Shown in pieces: positions 1 through 5,770 of a stretch of 33,297 nucleotides of DNA (the stretch's first letter is position 1; each line of letters opens with the position of its first letter). The DNA is from a virus. Under the pieces are notes generated by a model, which worked only from the letters and a program-made list of their open reading frames with translations, ran no database searches and was not told the DNA's origin. Location: IMG/VR virus record IMGVR_UViG_3300025067_000002, positions 1 to 33,297 of that record, one strand, 5' to 3'. The position numbers were made by a program, and so were the translations under genes.

Positions 1-52
1 GAATAATAAGATGATAATAATATTATATAATATTATTATCATCTTATTATTC
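1..52. repeat. Terminal 52-bp perfect palindrome (probable closed hairpin end)
   Basis: Bases 1-52 read identically on both strands, with the symmetry centre between 26 and 27. The core is pure A/T and the flanks begin GAATAATAAG and end CTTATTATTC. If the genome ends are covalently closed hairpins, as in rudiviruses, sequencing through the loop yields exactly such a palindrome. The physical end would then lie near base 26 and the outer 26 bases would be the opposite strand. Confidence 0.85.
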
Positions 53-443
53 ACCTTTCAATTCTCCCCCGATCATTATATCGGATTTAATGGTGTATGT
101 TATATCGCAGTTGCGCCTTATTTATAGCGCGCTTATTATTATTATCGTCGTTATTATTCGGTGTTGTTAGTATCGTCGTATATTATGTGTTATCTTCTGG
201 GCGCCGTGTTGTTATTAATGATCGGCGCGCTTGGTCTGTTAATATTGCGTATCTGTAGATGTGGTGTTTAACAGGGCGGCAGGGTAAGAGCTAATAGAAT
301 CTGCCTGCATACGTTGCGCGGTATTTACAGTACGTCCTGCGGCGCTAGTAAGATAACTAACTGTACGGCGCTGACGCGATATACGTGTGGCGCGTGTCGA
401 GGAGAGGAGATGTGTGAAAAAAGTGTGTCTGCCGTTAGACGAA
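53..443. other. Subterminal non-coding region, left
   Basis: About 390 bp with no plausible gene. It is rich in TTATTATT-like runs near the tip. It contains a 10-bp inverted repeat CCGATCATTA (69-78) / TAATGATCGG (216-225) and, overlapping the outer arm, a small hairpin CCGAT (69-73) / ATCGG (80-84). Two TCGTCG units (145 and 172) are each followed by a TTATTAT/TATATTAT run. Such sites could bind replication-initiation, nicking or telomere-resolution proteins; this is inference from position. A poly-T tract on the minus strand (417-423) probably ends the PAPS-reductase-like transcript. Confidence 0.6.
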
Positions 444-1268
444 TTACAGCATGCAACTTCCTTCGCAACTTTTGCCGTAGTCTATGAAAGCGTCAAGAGT
501 GCTTAACTTGCTAGCGCGTCTGTAGAACTCCTGTAGTGTCAGACCTAGTTGTGCTAGGCGGAACGGTGCTGATGGTGTCTTGCTTTTTCTGTTTTCGTTT
601 ATGGCCTTGTCTATTTCCAACAGTTGTTGAAACTCTTCGGGGTAATGGCGTATCAGAAGGGCTATGTGGTGTATCGGCATGCCTGCCAGGCAGAGGCACT
701 CGCCTGAAAAGCCGATTTTACGCCACACTGGAGATTCAGGTATGCCATACTGTCTCATCAATTTCATGACCACAGAGTCGTCCATGCGCAACAGCGGCAT
801 CCACAGCTTCACCTTCACCTTGCCGCCATAGACGTGGTCTGCGAATACTTGTTTGTACAGCTTTTCCCTGAACCTGCTTTCTTTGCCGCGTATGCCTAAG
901 ACAACGAAATCGCCCGGACGGTAGTTTTCCTGCAAATAGCGAACTGTCGGTTTTAACTTCAGATCACGCACGCACCACCTGTAGCGATACGGAAACAGTG
1001 AAGGCCACATGCCGTATCTTTCAGCGTATTCGCGGAAAGTTCGCTCTGGTTTGATGACTGCAAGCTCCACGCCAAGCCATTCAGCATAGCGGTAGACGTA
1101 TTCTCTGGTTTCCTTGATGTAAATGGTAGTGTCTATATGAACTAGTCTAAACTCCCAGCCTCGAGCGTCGGCCACCTGTTTTGCTATGCGGCACGCCAAC
1201 GCGCTGTCTCTCCCGCCGCTGAAGAAGCAGTGTATTTTGCGCGTCTCTACTTCTATTCCAACGGCCAC
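444..1268 (-). CDS. PAPS reductase-like PP-loop protein (ITR-L copy)
   Basis: 274 aa with a GTG start at 1268. A longer frame reaches 1418, but its first 50 codons overlap the upstream 109-aa gene and are low in hydrophobic residues, so I prefer the GTG that overlaps the end of that gene by 16 bp and follows a GAGGGG stretch. The PP-loop SGGRDS is at residues 17-22. It is followed by the family motif RWCxxxLKxxP (Cys 99), a GIRxxESxxR element (about 125-133), Cys 191/193 (ECLC), and a Cys-containing tail (268, 272). PAPS reductase-family proteins activate or reduce sulfur adenylates; the relatives DndC and TtcA put sulfur into DNA or tRNA using Fe-S clusters. The Cys set makes a sulfur or Fe-S function plausible. 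The exact substrate cannot be told. Confidence 0.85.
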   Translation of the reverse strand: MAVGIEVETRKIHCFFSGGRDSALACRIAKQVADARGWEFRLVHIDTTIYIKETREYVYRYAEWLGVELAVIKPERTFREYAERYGMWPSLFPYRYRWCVRDLKLKPTVRYLQENYRPGDFVVLGIRGKESRFREKLYKQVFADHVYGGKVKVKLWMPLLRMDDSVVMKLMRQYGIPESPVWRKIGFSGECLCLAGMPIHHIALLIRHYPEEFQQLLEIDKAINENRKSKTPSAPFRLAQLGLTLQEFYRRASKLSTLDAFIDYGKSCEGSCML

Positions 1269-1582
1269 AGCCCCTCTCTGAATGCGTTTCTGAACGGTGA
1301 GCGCTTTGCGACGATCACCACGTCGATGTCGTCGAACCCGTCGTTGCTCGTTACAATGACATCCTTCAGGTTTCTGCCGTAGACGATATAGTCGTCGCTT
1401 TCTGTCACCGCTATCCACATGTCGCCTATCCTATACAGCGCAGGGAAGTCGTACTCGATGATCTCCTTATGCAGACTGCCGTCGAGGTCGCGGTACGTTA
1501 TAACCCCCGCCACCATGTATACGCTTCTCGCCTTTGCCGCGGGGCTTTTTGTTTCTGCACGGGTTTGGTTTTGGACACCCAT
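1253..1582 (-). CDS. Unknown 109-aa protein (ITR-L copy)
   Basis: 109 aa starting at ATG 1582, which lies about 25 bp downstream of the TTTTTAAA box at 1603-1610, so the mRNA is probably leaderless. An upstream in-frame GTG at 1597 is too close to the TATA box. I do not recognise the family. The N-terminus is polar and Lys/Thr-rich. From residue 25 on it alternates hydrophobic and acidic residues as in a compact beta-rich fold (segments around YMVAGVITY, WIAVTES, DDIDVVIVAK). It ends in a basic stretch. The next gene (PAPS-reductase-like) starts inside its last codons. Confidence 0.75.
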   Translation of the reverse strand: MGVQNQTRAETKSPAAKARSVYMVAGVITYRDLDGSLHKEIIEYDFPALYRIGDMWIAVTESDDYIVYGRNLKDVIVTSNDGFDDIDVVIVAKRSPFRNAFREGLWPLE

Positions 1583-1600
1583 GATCACCAAGAACACACA

Positions 1601-1616
1601 GGTTTAAAAACTTTTC
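1601..1616 (-). promoter_or_regulatory. Archaeal promoter of the 109-aa/PAPS unit (ITR-L)
   Basis: On the minus strand the 16-bp block GAAAAGTTTTTAAACC contains a purine-rich BRE-like part and the TATA box. The box centre is about 25 bp from ATG 1582. The same 16 bp occur at 1982-1997 in front of the 80-aa gene, which suggests common regulation. The mirror copy is at 31682-31697. Confidence 0.75.
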
Positions 1617-1684
1617 GCCCACACATGCCCCGGCCTCTGCGCGCCGTAGCAACACGCAACTAAGAAAAAACACCGAGACAGCCT

Positions 1685-1712
1685 AAAAGAAATAAAGAAA
1701 AGAAAAAAAGAA
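1685..1712 (-). terminator. Poly-T terminator after the 80-aa gene (ITR-L)
   Basis: The minus strand is a run of T with few C directly after the stop codon of the 80-aa gene. Archaeal transcription ends on such oligo-T tracts. The mirror is at about 31586-31613. Confidence 0.6.
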
Positions 1713-1720
1713 GGCGGGGT

Positions 1721-1963
1721 TTAGAAAAACGGCGGGAAGACCTGTTGCGGGGCCGGCGCCTCCACCTGCAGAACGTTGCTTGGGAAAACTACTATCCTCC
1801 TGCGGCCGTCGTCAACCTCCATGATCCACGTAGCGTGTCTCAAACCCAGCTCCTCGTAGATGCCGTCCAGCTCCGCGGCCACGTACTCGTCCAAGCCCGC
1901 TTCATAGACCGCCGCTACGCCCCAGTTGCCGAGCCTTATTAAGTCGTTTTTTTGTTGGACCAT
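1721..1963 (-). CDS. Unknown 80-aa acidic protein (ITR-L copy)
   Basis: 80 aa from ATG 1963 (ccATGg context). A TTG two codons upstream gives a slightly longer frame, but the TATA box at 1984-1991 is centred about 25 bp from this ATG, which fits a leaderless start. The protein begins with a hydrophilic Gln/Lys-rich turn, then a mixed alpha/beta segment with an acidic patch (LDEYVAAELDGIYEEL). It ends in a Pro/Phe-rich tail (PAPQQVFPPFF). I do not recognise the family. A long poly-T tract follows on the coding strand (complement of 1685-1712), a likely terminator. Confidence 0.75.
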   Translation of the reverse strand: MVQQKNDLIRLGNWGVAAVYEAGLDEYVAAELDGIYEELGLRHATWIMEVDDGRRRIVVFPSNVLQVEAPAPQQVFPPFF

Positions 1964-1981
1964 GGACAACCATAACTCACG

Positions 1982-1997
1982 GGTTTAAAAACTTTTC
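1982..1997 (-). promoter_or_regulatory. Archaeal promoter of the 80-aa gene (ITR-L)
   Basis: A second occurrence of GAAAAGTTTTTAAACC on the minus strand, with the same spacing to its ATG (1963) as the copy at 1601-1616. The mirror copy is at 31301-31316. Confidence 0.75.
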
Positions 1998-2072
1998 CAC
2001 CGCCTAGAAGCAACAGCTAGACTGCTACGGCTACGGCAATGCGCGCAACACGTCTAGACACGCGGCGCAACG

Positions 2073-2081
2073 CTTAAAAAT
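2073..2081 (+). promoter_or_regulatory. TATA box of the putative G+C-rich RNA (ITR-L)
   Basis: CTTAAAAAT lies in an otherwise G+C-rich surrounding. Its centre is about 24 bp upstream of 2101, exactly where the first base-paired stem of the G+C-rich block begins. No start codon sits at this distance. The mirror is at 31217-31225 on the minus strand. Confidence 0.55.
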
Positions 2082-2100
2082 GCGGACGATGGAGATACGC

Positions 2101-2405
2101 ATCCCGCCTCGGGGCAAGCCCAGGACGGGATAGCGCCGCCGCGCGACGACCCCCGGGGGGCCGGGGACCACCGTCGCGCGGGCCCACGCGGCGCGTCTAT
2201 ACGCCACCCATGCGCCGGGCGCGCGTGGGGGCGGGGGCCTCTCCCGCGTGGGCGCGGCTCAGCCGCGGAGGCGTAGCCCCAGCGAAATTCCCCCCGGGCG
2301 CCGCACTGCGGCCCGCGTCGTCGGCCGGCTCTAAAGGGGGCCGGGGGCCTAGGGGGGGTGGCCCGGCGCGCAGACGCGCCCCGCCGCGGGCTCCGCCGCG
2401 GTGCC
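2101..2405 (+). ncRNA. Putative structured G+C-rich RNA (ITR-L copy)
   Basis: About 305 bp, by eye roughly four-fifths G+C, in a genome whose genes are near 50%. In hyperthermophiles with moderate G+C, such islands typically mark structured RNA genes. Paired elements I can trace: 2101-2106/2126-2131 with an inner stem; 2133-2139/2188-2194 stacked on 2140-2148/2172-2180 (16 bp, no mismatch); 2200-2205/2270-2275 closing three hairpins (2207-2215/2221-2229, 2231-2235/2243-2247, 2254-2258/2262-2266); 2300-2304/2308-2312; 2365-2370/2375-2380 (loop CAGA); 2384-2389/2396-2401. T-rich sequence follows. A U-G pair at 2211/2225 would be a C-A mismatch in the antisense, which favours the plus strand. 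I see no SRP, RNase P or tRNA signature. Function unknown. Confidence 0.6.
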
Positions 2406-2645
2406 TATTTGTGTTTATGTTTAAGAAATAGAAATATGTAGCATACGGCGCGGCCCACGGCGCGGATATATATTTGACAAATGTAAGTCCAGGGCAGGGT
2501 GTACAAACATCCCCGACGAAAAACAAAAACCCCCACCCTCGTTATCCGTATTCCAGCAGAAGAACATAAAAAATGGATAACAACGCCAAGACGAAAACGC
2601 CAAAAAACAGACACCCAAAACAAAAACAGATGCAAAAAAAGAGAA
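2406..2645. other. A-rich/T-rich inner ITR tract, left
   Basis: About 240 bp from the end of the putative RNA to the ITR edge. The plus strand holds many AAAAAC/CAAAAAC units and few stop-forming patterns in several frames. Long frames there look like composition artefacts with Phe/Val/Lys-rich translations. A 7-bp inverted repeat GTTATCC/GGATAAC brackets 27 bp (2541-2547 and 2575-2581). I see no convincing gene. Confidence 0.5.
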
Positions 2646-2683
2646 AAACGCAAACAGGGAACCAGGTTATAGAAAAGAAATAA

Positions 2684-3004
2684 TTACTTTTTTGTTTGTA
2701 TTGAATGTCTGTTTTGCAGTATTGCGAGACGTACGGCAAGGAATGCGGCAATGAGTATTATGGCCACGGCAATGGCTATTATTATTATGCCGAGCCAGAA
2801 CAGGATGTACAGAGCTATTTCGAATCCCGTTGGAAGCACGGGGCGCGGTATGTTTGTTGTCTGCGAGATGTAGTATGACGCGTGTATGTATATCCAGTAT
2901 ATCGAGTACGGTATTAACAATAAAATACCTATGCCGAACAGCCGCCAGCCAATGTTTTGCAACTGAGTATACCGCTGGTAGTCTTTTTCCATGTCTTTTT
3001 CCAT
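2684..3004 (-). CDS. Small two-TM membrane protein (106 aa)
   Basis: 106 aa. After a charged N-terminus (MEKDMEKDYQRY) there are two strongly hydrophobic stretches, about residues 20-40 (FGIGILLLIPYSIYWIYI) and 62-92 (Ile/Ala-rich), then a polar basic tail. The topology is therefore hairpin-like, with both ends probably on the same side. A TATA-like TTATTAAG at about 3023-3032 is spaced for a leaderless start at ATG 3004. It is the first unique gene inside the left ITR. Family not recognised; it could be a virion membrane-interacting or host-envelope protein. Confidence 0.75.
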   Translation of the reverse strand: MEKDMEKDYQRYTQLQNIGWRLFGIGILLLIPYSIYWIYIHASYYISQTTNIPRPVLPTGFEIALYILFWLGIIIIAIAVAIILIAAFLAVRLAILQNRHSIQTKK

Positions 3005-3034
3005 GCGGGAAAAATATTATCTGCTTAATAAGCT

Positions 3035-3718
3035 TTAATCGAGAACAAACGCGCCGCTACCAGAATATCCTGGACGTGCTATTACTTTGTCTTTGCTGTA
3101 TGCTATGTATGCCTCTATTGCGTAAATCTTGCCGTTGTTTGAGACATATGCGACGCCTTTACCTATTATCTTTGCGTTGATCTCGACAAAATCCGCCATC
3201 ATATAATCATACGCTACGTAGTATATGGATGAGCCAACTGGGTTGCCAGTATAATACGGTGTCGGAGTGAAGCCAGCAATCTTTCCGCTTGCGTTGCCAA
3301 AAGACAGTATCAGGTCAGGCATTTCTTTTTCGACCCCCCTGTCTATCAAAGCGAAGTCGTATTTGTTCACACAGTTGCGGAACAGACATAAAACAGGGTT
3401 ATACTGTATTAGCGGCATCCTGTCGATTACTTCGACACGTTCGATTTTCAGATTTCTGCAACCTGCGCCGTAGCAACGCGCGTAGAGCGGAGATGAATCT
3501 ATACAATGAGAAGCCGTGGCGTAGCGGCCATTTGCGCCGAAAGGGGGCGAACATTTGACGAGTGTGCCATACTCCGCACTCATGAACTTCAGTTCTCCAG
3601 TCTCTTCGACGTGCCATCCCTCATGCATCATCTTCATAGCGTAGTTGTCAATTTTTCTGACGAACAGTATCTTCCTCTCGGGGTCGACAAACACGACGTT
3701 TTTCTTACGGAAAAACAT
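3035..3718 (-). CDS. Trypsin-like (chymotrypsin-fold) serine protease, 227 aa
   Basis: 227 aa with the three marks of the S1/PA-clan catalytic triad in the right order: TASHC (His 71), KYDFAL (Asp 121) and GYSGSG (Ser 219). The spacing is typical for this fold (about 50 and 100 residues). The final strand after the serine is short (GAFVLD, end of protein), so the C-terminal beta-strands and helix seem truncated relative to trypsins, as in small viral PA-clan proteases. There is no signal peptide, so it likely acts in the cell or virion. Six cysteines (56, 72, 82, 87, 111, 116) could form disulfides. It has its own TATA box at 3740-3747, overlapping the stop of the next gene upstream. Possible role: processing of viral structural proteins or cleavage of host factors (inference). 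Confidence 0.8.
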   Translation of the reverse strand: MFFRKKNVVFVDPERKILFVRKIDNYAMKMMHEGWHVEETGELKFMSAEYGTLVKCSPPFGANGRYATASHCIDSSPLYARCYGAGCRNLKIERVEVIDRMPLIQYNPVLCLFRNCVNKYDFALIDRGVEKEMPDLILSFGNASGKIAGFTPTPYYTGNPVGSSIYYVAYDYMMADFVEINAKIIGKGVAYVSNNGKIYAIEAYIAYSKDKVIARPGYSGSGAFVLD

Positions 3719-3741
3719 AACCGAATCTCGTAGGTCGGAAT

Positions 3742-4947
3742 TTAAAACTTTGGATCATTATGGACACCGTGGCTCTTCTGCATTTTTCCAAATAACAACG
3801 CGAGTAGTATAATCAACGTGATGACTATTGCCGCGATGACGACATAGCTATGTTCTTTATACGAGTCCGCTTCATATCCCGTCTCGGTTTTTGTCACAAC
3901 TTCAGTCACAGTTTGTGTTATAGTCTCAGTAGCCGCAGACGTCACATATATTGTTTCCGTCTTCGTCACGTGTTCAGTAATCGTCGTAGCCAGAGTAACT
4001 GTCTGCGTCTTGGTAAGTGTTGTTGTATAGGTAGTTGTGGCATGTATCGTCGTCGTGGTAACTGTTGTGGTTGTTGGGGGTGGGCATGGGGAGAACGTCA
4101 CTGTTACGCTAAGTTGCGCGTTCTGTGTAGATGCAAATGCGAGTTTTACCAAGTTGCCGCTGGGCGTGGCGTTGACCAGGACGTTGCTTTTGATCACATA
4201 CGTACCATTCCAATCGTTGACATAATACATGCAATAACGCGCAGTATTGGGCGCAAGCGCGCCGTTGCATTCATTGAACGGTTGGTAGGGCGGCTCTCTT
4301 CCCCAAGTCCATGGCGACAGCAGGAACTGTATGTATGCCTCCGCGATATCGCTAACAGACGAGCTATATACTTGTGTAGCATGGTGCGCTCCATAGCGCC
4401 ACGCCAGCCATGCGAAAAATGCGCCGTATCTGTACCAGTCTATTGTCCATTCAGTTAGTGAGAACGGGTTGCGCGTGTAGAGCATGTTGTCCCAGAATCT
4501 TGAGACGTGGCCATAGTGTTGCCATCTGTCGCCTGCTATATACACAGACGCAAGACCCTCTGCATGTGCCTCGACGTACCACGAGTACTGAGCGCCCCAC
4601 TGTTTTTGTACCGCCATCTGGAGCGCATGTGCCATTTCGTGAAACGCCATGTGTCTGATCTGGTATTGTTGCAAGTCGCATGCGAACTCCATACGCGTCG
4701 CGCAAAGCGAGCCGTATGTCAGCGCCATCTGGCTCAATCTGCTTGATAAAACAACGTGGAAGTTCGGACAAAGCGCGGGGCACTGCACGTCTCTGCAGTA
4801 AACGTCATACGCCTCCTTGAGACTACTCGTCACAGACGTCACGTAGTGTTCGGGTGCGTTGCATTCGTTCACCACAAGATACTGCGCAAACGCATGCGAC
4901 ACGATTGCGGCAAAAAATAAAAAGCACCAACGCGGGCAGAGGCTCAT
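3742..4947 (-). CDS. Secreted, membrane-anchored HExxH zinc metallopeptidase
   Basis: 401 aa. Residues 1-21 form a signal peptide with a likely cut after AFA. The catalytic motif AFHEMAHALQ (His 103, Glu 104, His 107) is followed by a VEAHAEGLA segment (Glu 130 as probable third zinc ligand), the pattern of gluzincins of the peptidase MA type (HExxH ... EGLA). Several Cys pairs lie in the ectodomain. Residues about 288-362 are a Thr/Val-rich stalk, and 366-389 a transmembrane helix with a short basic cytoplasmic tail. The stalk-plus-anchor design resembles archaeal cell-surface proteins, so the enzyme should sit outside the host membrane near the S-layer. The ATG overlaps the preceding gene (ATGA), so it is third in an operon with two membrane proteins. 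Confidence 0.85.
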   Translation of the reverse strand: MSLCPRWCFLFFAAIVSHAFAQYLVVNECNAPEHYVTSVTSSLKEAYDVYCRDVQCPALCPNFHVVLSSRLSQMALTYGSLCATRMEFACDLQQYQIRHMAFHEMAHALQMAVQKQWGAQYSWYVEAHAEGLASVYIAGDRWQHYGHVSRFWDNMLYTRNPFSLTEWTIDWYRYGAFFAWLAWRYGAHHATQVYSSSVSDIAEAYIQFLLSPWTWGREPPYQPFNECNGALAPNTARYCMYYVNDWNGTYVIKSNVLVNATPSGNLVKLAFASTQNAQLSVTVTFSPCPPPTTTTVTTTTIHATTTYTTTLTKTQTVTLATTITEHVTKTETIYVTSAATETITQTVTEVVTKTETGYEADSYKEHSYVVIAAIVITLIILLALLFGKMQKSHGVHNDPKF

Positions 4948-5270
4948 CCTGTGTCTTGCGTTTCCTCGTGCGTTGTGAATAGTCGCATCAGACGTTTAAG
5001 CTCCATGAGCTCCGCCATCATGTGTCTGTACATCCTCGCGATTATGTTGCCGATTGTGGCGGCCGAAAAGAATATTGTGAGCAACCACGACGCAACAGTG
5101 AACATATCGTAGCGGTATGTAAACAGAGACGCAGACGAGTATGCGCCGAATAGTGTCGCGAGAGCCATGTACACATACATGGCATCACCGCGCGTCGCCA
5201 TCCCGGCTAAGACGCCAAACATTGCCAGCAGGACGACCCAAGCAGTTATGTCGACTGTGTACACGATCAT
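4944..5270 (-). CDS. Polytopic small membrane protein (108 aa)
   Basis: 108 aa. Three to four hydrophobic segments at about residues 8-26, 31-48 and 58-78, followed by a Met/Leu-rich amphipathic helix with basic residues and an acidic, Thr-containing end. The start overlaps the stop of the 95-aa gene by 4 bp, and its stop overlaps the peptidase start by 4 bp, so the three are translationally coupled. Family not recognised. With a surface peptidase and another membrane protein in the operon, a holin-like, channel or complex-scaffold role is conceivable. Confidence 0.75.
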   Translation of the reverse strand: MIVYTVDITAWVVLLAMFGVLAGMATRGDAMYVYMALATLFGAYSSASLFTYRYDMFTVASWLLTIFFSAATIGNIIARMYRHMMAELMELKRLMRLFTTHEETQDTG

Positions 5271-5554
5271 ACCACCGACAGGCCGTATTTAGCTGCCAAC
5301 ACTGCGGAATATGTTGCCGTGTATACTGCTACGTCTTTAGCTGATTGGTCGCTAAACCATTGATACGTTACATACAACGCTGTAATCACTGCGCTTGCTA
5401 TCGCGCCTGACACATCTATAGTTGCAGTGTTAGCAGCGACTGTAGCTAACGCTACGTGGCCCAAATCTGTGTGCTGTATAGACCTAAATCGCATAACAAC
5501 ACGTGAGAGTACAAACGCCAAGCCTGCAAGGATGTAGATTAATTCGGTAACCAT
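5267..5554 (-). CDS. Small membrane protein (95 aa), first gene of the peptidase operon
   Basis: 95 aa with an N-terminal hydrophobic helix (about residues 3-22) followed by Arg residues, then a moderately hydrophobic Ala/Thr/Val-rich part with a second possible helix (about 48-66). The TATA box at 5575-5584 is about 25 bp upstream of ATG 5554, so the transcript is leaderless. Rudiviruses make a small membrane protein that builds the pyramids through which virions leave the cell. This protein has a similar size and one N-terminal TM segment, but I cannot show homology and treat that as a hypothesis only. Confidence 0.7.
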   Translation of the reverse strand: MVTELIYILAGLAFVLSRVVMRFRSIQHTDLGHVALATVAANTATIDVSGAIASAVITALYVTYQWFSDQSAKDVAVYTATYSAVLAAKYGLSVV

Positions 5555-5587
5555 ACCGTTTTATTCCGCGTGGAAATATAAATGTAA

Positions 5588-5722
5588 TTATCTGTGCAAC
5601 GCCAGCAACCTACGCAACCGTTTACGCGTGTTGTCTTCTGTCCGTTTTATGGCATGCCTCGCTACATACCTCGCTACATATTGTCTTAATGGAACATAGC
5701 CATTATTTATGTCCACATCCAT
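5588..5722 (-). CDS. Small basic protein (44 aa), leaderless
   Basis: A 44-codon frame on the minus strand from ATG 5722 (ccATGg context) to TAA at 5588. A TATA element (TATTTAAC on the minus strand, 5742-5749) is centred about 24 bp upstream, the usual leaderless spacing. The second half is strongly basic (KR, RKRLRRLL), suggestive of nucleic-acid binding. It contains an exact 12-bp tandem repeat (5657-5668 and 5669-5680) that encodes YVARYVAR in frame. It shares its promoter region with the divergent regulator at 5771. Whether it is really translated is not proven. Confidence 0.5.
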   Translation of the reverse strand: MDVDINNGYVPLRQYVARYVARHAIKRTEDNTRKRLRRLLALHR

Positions 5723-5741
5723 GGTTGCAAATGGCAGTAAC

Positions 5742-5749
5742 TGTTAAAT
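5742..5749. promoter_or_regulatory. Bidirectional TATA element
   Basis: GTTAAATA can be read as a TATA box on either strand. On the plus strand it is about 25 bp upstream of ATG 5771; on the minus strand about 24 bp upstream of ATG 5722. Both genes would be leaderless, and only one could be efficiently initiated from one TBP-bound box at a time. Confidence 0.5.
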
Positions 5750-5770
5750 ACATTTGAAATACATGATGGT

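Larger units (their letters stand above)
1..2645. repeat. Left inverted terminal repeat (ITR-L)
   Basis: The first 2,645 bases are the reverse complement of 30653-33297. Position x pairs with position 33298-x, and identity stops at 2646 (a) versus 30652 (c, complement g). All open reading frames inside have exact mirror coordinates, so I see no net insertion or deletion. It carries three genes on the minus strand (PAPS-reductase-like, 109 aa, 80 aa), a G+C-rich putative RNA on the plus strand, and non-coding ends. Rudiviruses have kilobase-size ITRs, so the architecture fits; having several genes in the repeat gives the virus two copies of each. Confidence 0.98.

Noticed and set aside
444-1418. 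Full-length 324-aa version of the PAPS-reductase-like protein
   Set aside because: The first 50 codons overlap the 109-aa gene, are Arg-rich and lack a promoter at the ATG. The GTG at 1268 places the PP-loop near the N-terminus as in the family.
2200-2275. Four-way junction of 76 nt resembling a tRNA cloverleaf
   Set aside because: Stem and loop sizes do not match (9-bp first arm, 3-nt third loop), there is no T-loop consensus and no CCA-like end. Kept only as part of the putative RNA.
2101-2405. SRP (7S) RNA or RNase P RNA identity for the G+C-rich island
   Set aside because: I could not find the SRP domain IV motif or the conserved RNase P core sequences on either strand.
2197-2526. 109-aa frame (minus) and 73-aa frame (plus, 2210-2431) across the G+C-rich island, with mirrors at 30772-31101 and 30867-31088
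   Set aside because: The translations are Arg/Ala/Pro/Gly runs that follow from base composition. They overlap dense RNA-like helices, and no promoter or start context supports them.
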